A stretch of DNA of 64,000 nucleotides from Paenarthrobacter aurescens (GTDB taxonomy: Bacteria > Actinomycetota > Actinomycetes > Actinomycetales > Micrococcaceae), in contig NZ_JAOEFX010000004.1 in NCBI RefSeq assembly GCF_025421775.1, positions 310,001-374,000 on the forward strand, in the 5' to 3' direction. Positions 38,114-46,548 of this stretch are shown here, in pieces (position 1 is the first letter of the stretch; each line of letters opens with the position of its first letter). Under the pieces are notes generated by a model that searched no databases, was not told the origin of the DNA, and saw only the letters and a list, made by a program, of their open reading frames with translations. The translations under genes were made by a program, and so were the position numbers.

Positions 38114-39021
38114 TTAACACTCCCTGCGGTGAGTCCGGACTTCCAGAACCGCTGCAGCATGATGAATGCGAGGAGCAGCGGAATGATCGAAAGCAGGGAC
38201 CCGGTGATGACCATCGGTGTGAATTCGGGTTGTGGGATGGAGTAGCCCTGCCAGATGGAGATGCCGACGCTGACTGGCAGCAGTTGCTGGTCCTGGAGCA
38301 TTACCAGCGGGAGCATGAAGTTGTTCCAGACGCCCACGAACTGGAACAGGGCGATGGTGATGTAACCGGGCATCATCATGGGTAAGCCCAGGGAGAAGAA
38401 GGAGCGGATGGGCCCGGCACCATCAACGCGGGCCGCCTCAAGGGTTTCGGCCGGAACGTACGCCGCTGAGTAGACGCGGGCCAGGTACACGCCGAACGGG
38501 TTGCACAGCACGGGGATAAGGATGGCCCAGATGGTGTTGGTGATGCCGAAAACGGAGGCCAGCAGGTACATGGGAAGGACCGTGGCGGTGTTCGGTATCA
38601 GGACGCCCACCAGGACTATGCCGAAGAACGAGTCCTTGCCGCGGAACTGGAATTTGTCGAAGGCGTAGCCGGCCATGACGGAGATGAGGCCGCCAAGGAT
38701 CGCTCCGAATGCTGCATAGAACATGGAGTTGGCCATCCAGCGGAGGAACACCCCGCCGTCCTGGTTCAGGACTGCCATAACGTTCTCCAGGAACGCCGGT
38801 TCCCCCAAAGCGTAGGCGGCGGTTCCGTACAGGTCTGCCGTGTTCTTGGTGGAGGCGAAGAACAGCCACACCACGGGAAGCACCATGTAGGCGCAGCCCA
38901 GGATCAGCAAGGCGTTGACCGTGAAGGTGCTGCCGAAACCCCCGTTGCGTGCGTGCCGCCGCCTTCCCTGCGGCAGTGCGGGAGAATGGGGCCGGGCCCT
39001 GGACATCGTAGAGGTGCTCAT
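38110..39021 (-). CDS. Carbohydrate ABC permease, MalG type
   Basis: 303 residues from ATG 39021 (MSTSTMSRA), which overlaps the stop of the preceding permease (ATGA); the frame continues to 39402 but that part is a shadow of the other permease. About 6 TM helices; the EAA loop is EAARVDGAGPIRSFFSLGLP. Partner of the permease and substrate-binding protein upstream. It forms the import channel for an unknown sugar. Confidence 0.92.
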   Translation of the reverse strand: MSTSTMSRARPHSPALPQGRRRHARNGGFGSTFTVNALLILGCAYMVLPVVWLFFASTKNTADLYGTAAYALGEPAFLENVMAVLNQDGGVFLRWMANSMFYAAFGAILGGLISVMAGYAFDKFQFRGKDSFFGIVLVGVLIPNTATVLPMYLLASVFGITNTIWAILIPVLCNPFGVYLARVYSAAYVPAETLEAARVDGAGPIRSFFSLGLPMMMPGYITIALFQFVGVWNNFMLPLVMLQDQQLLPVSVGISIWQGYSIPQPEFTPMVITGSLLSIIPLLLAFIMLQRFWKSGLTAGSVK

Positions 39022-39974
39022 GCTTTGTTCCTTGAGCTGAAGCGGGTAACGGCCCAGGACAATACGGCGGCCATGAGCGCGATGATGATCGAGGCTGCCG
39101 CTGCCTGGTTGAGGTTGTGCCGGTTGAACGCGGCATCGTAAGCCCACATGTTCGGCACCCAGGTGCTGGTGACTGATGCTGTGGCCTTGGAGATGATGGA
39201 CGGCTCGGTGAACAGTTGCAGCGTTCCGATCACGGTGAAGAGCATGATCACGCTCAGTGCCGGGAGGATCAGGGGGAGCTTGATGCTGATGGCTGCCCGG
39301 ATTTCGCCGGCACCGTCCACGCGTGCAGCTTCCAGGATCTCCCTCGGAACGGCCTGCAGCGCGGTGAACAGCACAATCACGTTGTAGCCCGTCCACTCCC
39401 ACACTGCGATGTTCACGATGGAGGGCAGGATCATCTGGTTGTCCAGGAAGTTCAGTGAGATTCCGCCGGTTTCCAGGACGGAGACAATCGGGCTGACGCC
39501 GGGCGTGTAGAGATAGGCCCAGATCAGCGCCGCGATCACGCCGGGCACCGCGTGGGGGAGGAACACCAGGAGCTGGAAGAGCTTGCGCGCACGGGCCACG
39601 GCAGCGTCGAGCAGGAGCGCGAACGCCAACGCACCTCCCACCATGCAGGGAATGTAGAGCAGGCAGTACAGGGCGAGCCGTCCGATACCGCCAACGAAGC
39701 TCTCTGACTGCATGACCTGCAGGTAGTTTTCCAAGCCCACGAACGCGGTCTTTGCCTCGCCAAAGCCCAATCCGGACTTTTGCTGGGCGAAGAAGCTCAG
39801 CACAATCGCGTAGACGACCGGCGCGACCATTGCGAGGGCGAAGATCGTGAAGAAGGGCGTGAGGAACAGGGCTGCGGTTCGGCCCCCGGTTCCGGACATT
39901 GCCCGGGGTTTGCGTTGGGCCGGGCCTGTGGGTTTGGTGGCGGTGGGCGGCTTTGTGGGTGCTGGGGTGACCAT
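39018..39974 (-). CDS. Carbohydrate ABC permease, MalF type
   Basis: 318 residues from ATG 39974 (MVTPAPTKPP), preceded by AGGAG; a 17-residue upstream extension is rejected. About 6 TM helices, EAA loop EAARVDGAGEIRAAISIKLP. Second subunit of the sugar channel with the MalG-type protein, translationally coupled by an ATGA overlap. 59 bases after the substrate-binding gene. Confidence 0.92.
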   Translation of the reverse strand: MVTPAPTKPPTATKPTGPAQRKPRAMSGTGGRTAALFLTPFFTIFALAMVAPVVYAIVLSFFAQQKSGLGFGEAKTAFVGLENYLQVMQSESFVGGIGRLALYCLLYIPCMVGGALAFALLLDAAVARARKLFQLLVFLPHAVPGVIAALIWAYLYTPGVSPIVSVLETGGISLNFLDNQMILPSIVNIAVWEWTGYNVIVLFTALQAVPREILEAARVDGAGEIRAAISIKLPLILPALSVIMLFTVIGTLQLFTEPSIISKATASVTSTWVPNMWAYDAAFNRHNLNQAAAASIIIALMAAVLSWAVTRFSSRNKA

Positions 39975-40033
39975 GATTAATCTCCTCGCTGGCGGGGCGG
40001 CTTCGCAGTCACGAAGCCGCCCCACCGTGCGGG

Positions 40034-41347
40034 CTACTCCTTGACGGAGAGGCCGTTCTGCTTGAGTCCGGCAACCGTGGCGCTCTGAGCCGTGTCAACG
40101 GCTTCGAGGACCTTCCCGCCGCTGGTCAACTTGCCGTAAGCGTCCTTGAGGGCGGTGTTGGTGATGTCCCAGTTGGGACCCCACTGCCAGCCCGGAGTGA
40201 TGGTGGAGTATGCCTTGTCGAAGACCGAGTAGATGTCGTTGCCGAAGTAGCTGGCGTCGAACGCTTGCTGAGCTATCGGGGTCAGGCCCGGGAAGGCGAG
40301 GTAGGCAGAACCGGTGTTGCCGCGGGCAGAGATGGCGTCCTTGCTGGTGGCCAGGAACTCAATGAATTTGGCCGCAGCAGCCGGGTTCTTGCTGCTCTTG
40401 GTGATGTTGAAGCTGGAACCGCCGTAGAAGGCGTCCGCGGGTGAGCCCCAGTTGGGCACCTCGGCTGCGATCCACTGGCCCTTTTGGCCGCTTGCTTCCG
40501 TACGCTTCTGGATGCCGGTTGCGCTCCAGTTGGCGCCAAGGACACCGACGACGGCGCCACTCGCCAAATCTGCGGACCACTCGTCACTGAAGGATTGCTG
40601 GACCTTGACGATCTTCTGGTCAATCAGCTTCTGCCAGTAGGTGGCCACCTTCTTGGTCGCTTCGTCGTTGACTCCCACCTTCCAGCTGTCGCCTTCGGTG
40701 CCGAACCACTTGGCGCCGGCCTGCCACGAGAGGGCCGCCGTCAGCGCGGCTTCGTTCGGGTTGAAGCTGGCAAGGTACGCTTCCGGATCAACGGCCTTCA
40801 GTTTCTTGCCGGCTTCTTCGAATTCCTGCCAGGTGGTGGGCGTGGACACGCCTGCCTTGTCCAGCATGTCCTTTCGGTACCACATGATCATCGGGGCGGC
40901 ATCGTAGGGGAGGGCATAGGTGTTGTCGCCGAACTGCACCAGCGCCTTGGTTTCGTCCGAGAGCTTGTCTACGGTTTCGGCCTTGTTGATGTAGCCGTCC
41001 AGCGGCTGGAGTTGGCCGTTGCTCACGAATTGGGGCAACTGCGGATATTCAATGGTGGCAACATCCGGCCCATTGCCTGCCGTGATGGCGGTCGAGAGCT
41101 TGGCGTAACCCCCGGCGCCGCCGTTGGGGATGGTTTCGAAGTTGACCTTGATCTTGTCCTGGCTCGCGTTGAACGCGGCGGCTACCTTGTCCATCCCGGC
41201 CATGGATGACCAGAAGGTGATGGTGCCTGTGGGGTCTTCGGTGGGCGTGGGCGTTGGCGTGGCAGCCGGGGTACTGCCACAGCCGGTGATGAGGGCAGCA
41301 CTGGCCATGAGGCTGACTGCTCCAAGCAGAAGCTGGCGACGCTTCAT
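40034..41347 (-). CDS. Sugar ABC transporter substrate-binding lipoprotein
   Basis: 437 residues. Signal peptide with lipobox LITGCGS (mature Cys about 23), then a Thr/Pro linker (TPTPTPTEDPTG) and a family-1 sugar-binding fold (TITFWSSMAGMDKV). It should sit on the outer face of the membrane and deliver a sugar to the two permeases downstream. No ATPase gene is present, so it must use a shared ATPase (MsmK/UgpC-like) encoded elsewhere. Repeated TGAAC boxes lie upstream. Confidence 0.92.
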   Translation of the reverse strand: MKRRQLLLGAVSLMASAALITGCGSTPAATPTPTPTEDPTGTITFWSSMAGMDKVAAAFNASQDKIKVNFETIPNGGAGGYAKLSTAITAGNGPDVATIEYPQLPQFVSNGQLQPLDGYINKAETVDKLSDETKALVQFGDNTYALPYDAAPMIMWYRKDMLDKAGVSTPTTWQEFEEAGKKLKAVDPEAYLASFNPNEAALTAALSWQAGAKWFGTEGDSWKVGVNDEATKKVATYWQKLIDQKIVKVQQSFSDEWSADLASGAVVGVLGANWSATGIQKRTEASGQKGQWIAAEVPNWGSPADAFYGGSSFNITKSSKNPAAAAKFIEFLATSKDAISARGNTGSAYLAFPGLTPIAQQAFDASYFGNDIYSVFDKAYSTITPGWQWGPNWDITNTALKDAYGKLTSGGKVLEAVDTAQSATVAGLKQNGLSVKE

Positions 41348-41431
41348 TCTGTTCTCCTTTGAAGTTCACGATGCGAAGTCGTGGTGTGCTCTGGGGGCAC
41401 TTTTGACTAGGCACTATGAAATCCACAAAAG

Positions 41432-41464
41432 TGAACATCTTCAATGAGATGAACAGAAGTAAAC
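41432..41464 (-). promoter_or_regulatory. TGAAC-box cluster upstream of the ABC operon
   Basis: TGAAC at 41432 and 41450 and TAAAC at 41460. The same box recurs upstream of the DeoR/LacI regulator, suggesting shared control. The region from 41348 to 41541 otherwise holds no accepted gene. Confidence 0.5.
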
Positions 41465-41541
41465 AAGCAGGGGCCATCGAGACGGCATTTAATGACAATG
41501 ATGAGGCCAAACATTGCCCTTAAGTGCCATCCCGGCGGGGG

Positions 41542-42645
41542 CTATACCGTGGTGGAGTCCCGCACCACCAGCGCAGGAGACAGGTTGACCCGCTGGAGCG
41601 CGGATGTGCTTCCCCGCCTGGCCCCGATACGGTTCAGGCACATCACCAAAGCCTGGTGGCCGACGTCGTACTTTGGCGGTGCCACTGCGGTGAGCGGAAC
41701 GGCCCCGAGCGCCGCAATCTCGTCGTCGTACGAGACGATCGCGAAGTCCTCCGGCACCCGGACCTGCCGTTCCAGGCAGGAACTGACGAACTGGAGTGCG
41801 TCCTCGTCGGTGTGGACAACTACGGCCGTTACCCCCGTCGAGGCACACCAATCCAGGATCCCGTTCATCAGCTCTCGATGGGCTTGGGGATCATTCTGCG
41901 CACGGGACATGGCGCGCACCATCGAATCGTCGTGGGCATGTCCGGCGCGCTGCATGGCGATGTGGAATCCATCGATGAGCTGCGACGCGGTAGGACTGTT
42001 CTCGCGCAGGCAGATGGCGATCCTCTGGTGGCCGAGTCCCAGCAGGTGGTTCACCGCGATCTCCGAGCCGCGCACATGGTCGCTCCGGACTGATTCGAGC
42101 CGGCCGTGGTCCAATGCGTCGTCAATGGACCGCTCCACCACCACCACTGGCACCTCCGCTTCCGCCAACAGGTCCAGTGTTTCGGTTCCGGCCAACGATT
42201 GCTCGCTGGGCGTGACGAGGATTCCGTCCACGCCGTGTTCGTAGAGTCGCCGCAGCTGCCGCCGCTCCTCGACAGCCGAGTAGTTGGAAACCCCCAGCAC
42301 CAACCGGACGCCGGCTTCCTGCGCGGCGGCTTCTGCGCCACGGATGACGCCCGGGAAATAGTACGACGCCGACGGCACGATCATCCCGATCGTCGCCAAT
42401 GGTCGCCTTCCGCCTGGCCTCCAGGACGTGGAGGGCTGGGCAGCGGGGCCAGCCGAGGGCTTGCCGCCGACGGAGATGGCGCCCCCGTGCACCCGCTCCA
42501 GCAAGCCCTGCTCGGCGAGAACGGCAAGGTCGCGCCGCACCGTCATCCCCGATGTGCCCAGCTTGGCTGCAAACTCACCGGCATTCAGGGAGCCATGGAG
42601 AGCGAGTTCCCTCAGGATGAGCTGTTGACGATCCTCGGACAGCAT
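41542..42645 (-). CDS. Transcriptional regulator with DeoR-type HTH and LacI-type sugar-sensor domain
   Basis: 367 residues from ATG 42645 (MLSEDRQQL); GTG 42657 is an alternative but would sit in the Shine-Dalgarno GGTGGAG. Residues 1-60 are a DeoR-type HTH (LNAGEFAAKLGTSGMTVRRD), not the LacI HTH. About 85-365 are a LacI/periplasmic-binding-type sensor (IGMIVPSASYYFPGVIRGAE; a C-terminal VSYDDEIAALGAVPLTAV). It faces the ABC operon in the same direction, 195 bases upstream, and probably controls it in response to the imported sugar. Confidence 0.9.
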   Translation of the reverse strand: MLSEDRQQLILRELALHGSLNAGEFAAKLGTSGMTVRRDLAVLAEQGLLERVHGGAISVGGKPSAGPAAQPSTSWRPGGRRPLATIGMIVPSASYYFPGVIRGAEAAAQEAGVRLVLGVSNYSAVEERRQLRRLYEHGVDGILVTPSEQSLAGTETLDLLAEAEVPVVVVERSIDDALDHGRLESVRSDHVRGSEIAVNHLLGLGHQRIAICLRENSPTASQLIDGFHIAMQRAGHAHDDSMVRAMSRAQNDPQAHRELMNGILDWCASTGVTAVVVHTDEDALQFVSSCLERQVRVPEDFAIVSYDDEIAALGAVPLTAVAPPKYDVGHQALVMCLNRIGARRGSTSALQRVNLSPALVVRDSTTV

Positions 42646-42664
42646 GCAGGTCTCCACCTATCAA

Positions 42665-42696
42665 GTTCACTTGTGTTCAGTTTGTTCATTATGAAC
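42665..42696. promoter_or_regulatory. Direct-repeat GTTCA boxes upstream of the DeoR/LacI-type regulator
   Basis: GTTCA at 42665, 42675 and 42684, then TGAAC at 42692, spaced 9-10 bases. Helical-turn spacing fits a DeoR-type protein binding its own promoter. Confidence 0.55.
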
Positions 42697-42727
42697 CAGA
42701 ACAGCGTGCCCCTGCGGCTGCCACCTC

Positions 42728-43114
42728 TTATCCGCCCACTTTCACCACCGAAACGTCGACGGCGGTAGGCCGGGGGAGTAGGTGCTTCCGCACCGCTTCG
42801 GCTACTTCGCGGGCCACGGCCGGAGCAGGGCGGGACGTGCCCACGGCGATCCGTGCCTTGACGGCCAGCACACCGGCGTCATCAGTGAGGGTAATGAGGG
42901 CCGGAGTCCCGCCGGTGACCACCGACAACGCAGCGCCCGCAATGGACTGCCATAGCGGTTGGGCGGGGTAGACGGCCGTGACGCCGTCCACCGACTGGAC
43001 CACGCCGAGCAACTCATCGGCCAAGCCGTCCAGCCCTGGCAATGCGGTTGAAGTGGTTGAAGCGGTTGAAACGTTTGCAGGGGAGTCATCCCTGGCTTCC
43101 AACGGCTCGGTCAT
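42728..43114 (-). CDS. Asp23/Gls24-like small protein
   Basis: 128 residues. N-terminal Ser/Thr/Asp-rich segment, then an Asp23-like alpha/beta unit (DGVTAVYPAQPL; VKARIAVGTSRPAPAVAREV). Its start overlaps the stop of the anti-sigma/Asp23 gene (43111-43114). Last gene of the envelope-stress run. Its role is presumed envelope-stress related. Confidence 0.7.
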   Translation of the reverse strand: MTEPLEARDDSPANVSTASTTSTALPGLDGLADELLGVVQSVDGVTAVYPAQPLWQSIAGAALSVVTGGTPALITLTDDAGVLAVKARIAVGTSRPAPAVAREVAEAVRKHLLPRPTAVDVSVVKVGG

Positions 43115-43767
43115 GGCTGCTCCTCGGTGGTCGGCGAATCTGCAGGGTCAGGCGGAGTTTGAAGGCTCGGAGGGGTGCCGGGCTCCGTCGTCGCGGGCGA
43201 CTCCAACACGTCAGTGACGGTGATGTCTATGGCGTCAATGGCCAACTCCGTGTGGAGCGCCAAGGCCTCTGCCAGCTCCCGGCGAAGCGTGGCGGCACGT
43301 TCTTCCATGGGGTGCCCGTAGACCACGGCGATCTCCACGTCCACCGTGATCCCCGCCCCTGGTGTGGTGACGTCGCCGTGCAAACGGCACTTGCCGGCAG
43401 CTGTTCCCGGGAGGGCATCGGCCACGGAACGGATGAGGGCCGAGATGGATCCTTCAGTTTCCCAGAGGTTGTCCTGGGCGTTTCCGGAGTGCAAGGGAAT
43501 GCTCCGTCCCGGCCGCAACTCCAGCCGAAGGTTGTCCAGGATGGACTGCATCCAGTCGTCATTGCCGGAGCCGGCATCGGCCACGTCTGAGCTGAGCAAT
43601 TCGCTGCCCAGCACGGAGAGACGGCGCAGCGAGGCCAAGCCTGCCTGGCATTCGGGGCACGTTTCCAAGTGAACGGGATCGGCAATCTGCCCCGTGTCCA
43701 GATAGGTGCTCAGCTCCGCCAGGCTGTGACCGCATTCGAGGGTATCGCTGGTGGTGTTCATCGCCAT
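43111..43767 (-). CDS. Zinc anti-sigma-like module joined to an Asp23/Gls24 domain
   Basis: 218 residues. N-terminal part has C12, H33, C37 and C40 (HLETCPEC), i.e. the Hx3Cx2C zinc anti-sigma (ZAS) motif. Residues about 100-200 resemble Asp23/Gls24 (VTTPGAGITVDVEIAVVYGH, MEERAATLRRELAEAL). The stop/start arrangement overlaps the sigma gene by 10 bases (43758-43767), the usual sigma/anti-sigma coupling. No TM helix is present, so it would be a soluble anti-sigma factor. The join of an anti-sigma module to an Asp23-like domain is unusual. Confidence 0.75.
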   Translation of the reverse strand: MAMNTTSDTLECGHSLAELSTYLDTGQIADPVHLETCPECQAGLASLRRLSVLGSELLSSDVADAGSGNDDWMQSILDNLRLELRPGRSIPLHSGNAQDNLWETEGSISALIRSVADALPGTAAGKCRLHGDVTTPGAGITVDVEIAVVYGHPMEERAATLRRELAEALALHTELAIDAIDITVTDVLESPATTEPGTPPSLQTPPDPADSPTTEEQP

Positions 43768-44342
43768 TCCTCCATGGTGCGCGCAAGAGTGATCCGTGCC
43801 CGGGCCAGGCGGCCGCGGACACTGGCTGGGCTGATGTTCAATGTCTGGGCAATTTCCTCGTAGCTTTGGTCATTGAACTCCTTGAGCACCCAACAACGTC
43901 GCTGTTCCTCGGGGAGCTTGGCGAGCGCCGCCTTCAGGGCCTCAACCCGGGAGCCGTTGAGGGCGTTGCTTTCCGGGTCTTCGTGCTTCGGCCCGGAACT
44001 GGCATCCACTGCGTCTTCCACGCCACTAAGGTCCGCGTGGTTGCGGCGTTTCCGGAGGTGGTCGATGCTGCGGCTGCCTACTATGCGCAGCAACCAACCC
44101 CTCACAGCGGCGGGGTCCCGCAAGCCGTCCAGTTGTTTCCAGGCCTGGACGAGTGTCTCCTGGACGACGTCGTCAGCGTCGGCCAGTGAGCCCGTCAACC
44201 GCCGGGCTGTGGCCCGCATCAGCGGGCCGTGACGTCTGGCGAGTGCCTCGAAAGCGGCCGTGTCACCATCTGCGGCCCTGCCTGCCAGGAGGGCGTCGGG
44301 CACGAGGTCCAGTTGGTGCTGTGCCGCGGGTGAACCAGTCAC
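43758..44342 (-). CDS. ECF-type RNA polymerase sigma factor
   Basis: 194 residues from GTG 44342. Sigma region 2 at about 25-100 (TAAFEALARRHGPLMRATAR; VVQETLVQAWKQLD) and region 4 at about 130-185 (LPEEQRRCWVLKEFNDQSYE; NISPASVRGRLARARITL). It should direct RNA polymerase to a small regulon, held by the anti-sigma protein it overlaps. Five heptamer repeats lie 29-63 bases upstream of its start. Confidence 0.9.
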   Translation of the reverse strand: MTGSPAAQHQLDLVPDALLAGRAADGDTAAFEALARRHGPLMRATARRLTGSLADADDVVQETLVQAWKQLDGLRDPAAVRGWLLRIVGSRSIDHLRKRRNHADLSGVEDAVDASSGPKHEDPESNALNGSRVEALKAALAKLPEEQRRCWVLKEFNDQSYEEIAQTLNISPASVRGRLARARITLARTMEEWR

Positions 44343-44370
44343 GTTACCTGCCTTCCCAGTTCACAGTGGT

Positions 44371-44410
44371 CTTGAGTCTTGAGTCTTGAGTCTTGAGTCT
44401 TGAGTTTGAG
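44371..44410. repeat. Heptamer tandem repeat (CTTGAGT)5 plus partial
   Basis: Five perfect CTTGAGT copies at 44371-44405, then TTGAG. It lies in the 5' region of the sigma factor gene (minus strand, start 44342) and after CsbD. No gene is encoded here. Confidence 0.95.
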
Positions 44411-44469
44411 TTCTGGGTCTTGCTGGGGGACGGTTCCGGACGCCAGTGGAACCGTCCCCCGACCCGGCC

Positions 44470-44700
44470 CTACTTCTTGGTGAAGCCTTCTTTGAGCTTC
44501 TGTGCGGCATCCTTGATGTTTTCACCGATGTCCGCTGCAGCGTCTTTCACTTTTTCGCCTGCCTGCTGGATCTTGGCTTGCGCCTGGTCCTGCTGGCCCT
44601 CGCGTTCCAAGGACTGGTCACCCGTGAGCTTTCCTGCGCCTTCCTTGGCTGCACCAAGGTGTTCGGTGGCTGCGTTGTTGATTTTGTCGTTGATCCCCAT
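44470..44700 (-). CDS. CsbD-family stress protein
   Basis: 76 residues, helical and Ala/Lys/Glu-rich (AATEHLGAAKEGAGKLTGDQ; QAQAKIQQAGEKVKDAAADI), matching CsbD, a general-stress protein of unknown function. Part of the minus-strand stress run, 100 bases after the DUF6286-like gene. A second CsbD gene lies at 53379. Confidence 0.85.
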   Translation of the reverse strand: MGINDKINNAATEHLGAAKEGAGKLTGDQSLEREGQQDQAQAKIQQAGEKVKDAAADIGENIKDAAQKLKEGFTKK

Positions 44701-44799
44701 GATGTTCCCTTTTCTTGTTGTTTCTTGTTGTGCACGGTCCTTGACGGTGCCGTGCCGGTTTTCTTGGTCAAGAACTATTGGTTTGTTCGTGCCCCGGGC

Positions 44800-45405
44800 T
44801 CACCGGGCACGGCGAGAACTGGACACCCGGGTCCGGGCGCCGCTGGTGATTCGGACCAGGACCGGCATTGGATGGCCCAGCCACGCGTCGATTCCTTGTA
44901 CAAGCTGCTCGGCGGTGTCGGCCAGTTCCCGGGGCGAGGTTCCCTTGCGGGCTTGCATGCGAAGCCTCAGCGCCGTTCCGTTCCTCGATTCCCAGGCCGT
45001 GACGGAGCTGGCCAGCACATTCCGGTTCCCGTTGAGGGCTTCCTGGACTGCTGCGGTGATCAGGCCAACGTCCACCACGGTCCGTCCGCGGGCTCCGTCG
45101 GCCTGCTCTGCCAGGCGGGGTGTTCGGCCGCCACCCTGGGACGCAAGCCAGGCTGCGCTGAGCCCGGCGCCCAGAAGCAACGCCACAACGCCGGCCGCCA
45201 GCCACCAGCTCCGGACCGGATCCGGCAAAGGTGCACTGGTGGCAAGGGCGCGGGCCTGATCCGTCAGGTTTGAGCCAATGGCCTGCCAGGTCTCCGCGGC
45301 ACCTGGCAAGGTTCCGGCCGCGATGAGTGCGGCTCCGGCGCCCAGCAGTGCAAGCCCCACGACGGTGAGCAGGATGCGGTTCGCTGCACGATTGGTCCTT
45401 CTCAT
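44800..45405 (-). CDS. Two-TM membrane protein, DUF6286-like
   Basis: 201 residues with hydrophobic helices at about 10-32 (ILLTVVGLALLGAGAALIAAG) and 66-87 (WWLAAGVVALLLGAGLSAAW), then a soluble part (VDVGLITAAVQEALNGN). It resembles the DUF6286 family seen beside Asp23 genes in actinobacteria. It overlaps the next upstream gene by 4 bases (45402-45405). Confidence 0.75.
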   Translation of the reverse strand: MRRTNRAANRILLTVVGLALLGAGAALIAAGTLPGAAETWQAIGSNLTDQARALATSAPLPDPVRSWWLAAGVVALLLGAGLSAAWLASQGGGRTPRLAEQADGARGRTVVDVGLITAAVQEALNGNRNVLASSVTAWESRNGTALRLRMQARKGTSPRELADTAEQLVQGIDAWLGHPMPVLVRITSGARTRVSSSRRAR

Positions 45406-45983
45406 TGCCCCACGGCTCCTTCGTTCAGTACCCGTACGTCGCGCCTCACTGGCCGATCCAGCGCGTAGGTGGCCAGTTCGCCGTCGAGCGCTGTTTTGAT
45501 GGACTCAAGGCTCAGGGGAACGCCCGACGTCGGACGCACCTGGACGCGTACGGACCGTCCACCGACGGTGGTGGTCACCTGCCCTGGCGCCAGACCCGCG
45601 GCAAGCCGGGCTTTGCTGGACACGGCTGCGGCGATGACGTCGTCATCGACAACTGTTGCCGTGCGCTCGCTCGCCAGTGCGCGCCTGGACCGGCGTCCTT
45701 TGCCAACCGCTATACCGATGATCAGCAGCCCCAGAAGTCCCAGGCCAACGCCAGCTGCGGTCATGCCCGCCGGGATGGTGTTGGCGGGAAGGTCAAGCAG
45801 CCACTGCCGCAGCTGGGCGGGGCTGGCAAGCAGGGGCTGGTCCTTGAGCAGCCACAGCACGGATTCCAGCGCCAGCCAGAGGAACGTAACCAAGAGAATG
45901 GAGGCCGCCACGATGGACGGAACGGACCGCGAAGAGTGCGTGTCCCTGCGGATCATGCGCCGGATGATTCGGTCCTGCGTCAC
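45402..45983 (-). CDS. Two-TM membrane protein, AmaP-like
   Basis: 193 residues. Two hydrophobic helices at about 25-46 (ILLVTFLWLALESVLWLL) and 70-92 (GVGLGLLGLLIIGIAVG), then a soluble part resembling the anchor AmaP/DUF6286 set. AmaP proteins tether Asp23 to the membrane in other Gram-positives; this is the best guess. ATG overlap with the neighbours at 45980-45983. Confidence 0.7.
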   Translation of the reverse strand: MTQDRIIRRMIRRDTHSSRSVPSIVAASILLVTFLWLALESVLWLLKDQPLLASPAQLRQWLLDLPANTIPAGMTAAGVGLGLLGLLIIGIAVGKGRRSRRALASERTATVVDDDVIAAAVSSKARLAAGLAPGQVTTTVGGRSVRVQVRPTSGVPLSLESIKTALDGELATYALDRPVRRDVRVLNEGAVGQ

Positions 45984-46360
45984 TGCACCCTCCTTTCCTT
46001 GGACTGACTTTCCTTGAACTGTGCCTGCTTGGTGCCGGTAAGCCGGATATCCACCCGGCCAAGTTCCATCCCCGTGAGTTCCAGGCTGCGGGCCAAGAGC
46101 TCGGCCCGCGCGGCCTGCGCCTGTTCGAACACGGTGACGGCGTTTGTCCTCGCCCCCAGGAGTGGCGGGAGCGCCAGCTGGACCGAAACCTTGACTCCCA
46201 ACCTGCCGGAGTCGTCTTCCAGTTCAGCCGAGACGCGGCCCGGTCCTACCTGGAAAGCGCCGGCCGTAATGGTTTCCACTGTTTTGCGGAGGGCGGTCCG
46301 GGCAATTCGGGTGTGCCCGGCCCTGTTCCCCGAGGCCTGGCGGCCGGCTTGGCTGATCAT
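45980..46360 (-). CDS. Asp23/Gls24-like protein (short)
   Basis: 126 residues with the Asp23-like segment (DSGRLGVKVSVQLALPPLL; FEQAQAARAELLARSLELTG). Overlaps DUF2273 at 46357-46360. A second Asp23-type unit in the run; possible partner of the membrane protein next to it. Confidence 0.7.
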   Translation of the reverse strand: MISQAGRQASGNRAGHTRIARTALRKTVETITAGAFQVGPGRVSAELEDDSGRLGVKVSVQLALPPLLGARTNAVTVFEQAQAARAELLARSLELTGMELGRVDIRLTGTKQAQFKESQSKERRVQ

Positions 46361-46548
46361 GAGGAGGAGCGCTTGCCCCGCAGGGCATCCAGCACCCCGC
46401 CCAGGTCAAGCTTCCCCTCGGCGGAACGGCCCAGCACCGCCCCGATCCCCACGAACAGCGCTGTCAGCAGCAGGCCCCAGAACCCGAATGCCAGCCCGGC
46501 CAATGCCAAGACGGCCCCTACGGCCATGCCGGTCACTGTGGGGCTCAT
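46357..46548 (-). CDS. DUF2273-type small membrane protein
   Basis: 63 residues with a Gly-rich double helix (VTGMAVGAVLALAGLAFGFW; LLTALFVGIGAVLG). DUF2273 small proteins commonly sit beside Asp23 genes. Overlaps the Asp23 gene upstream by 4 bases (46545-46548). Confidence 0.8.
   Translation of the reverse strand: MSPTVTGMAVGAVLALAGLAFGFWGLLLTALFVGIGAVLGRSAEGKLDLGGVLDALRGKRSSS

Noticed and set aside
39021..39402. N-terminal extension of the second ABC permease
   Set aside because: Out-of-frame reading of the first permease; ATG 39021 overlaps its stop.
42749..42780. GTCGACGGCGG segment resembling the hairpin family
   Set aside because: It lies in the coding end of the 42728 gene and the second arm is missing.
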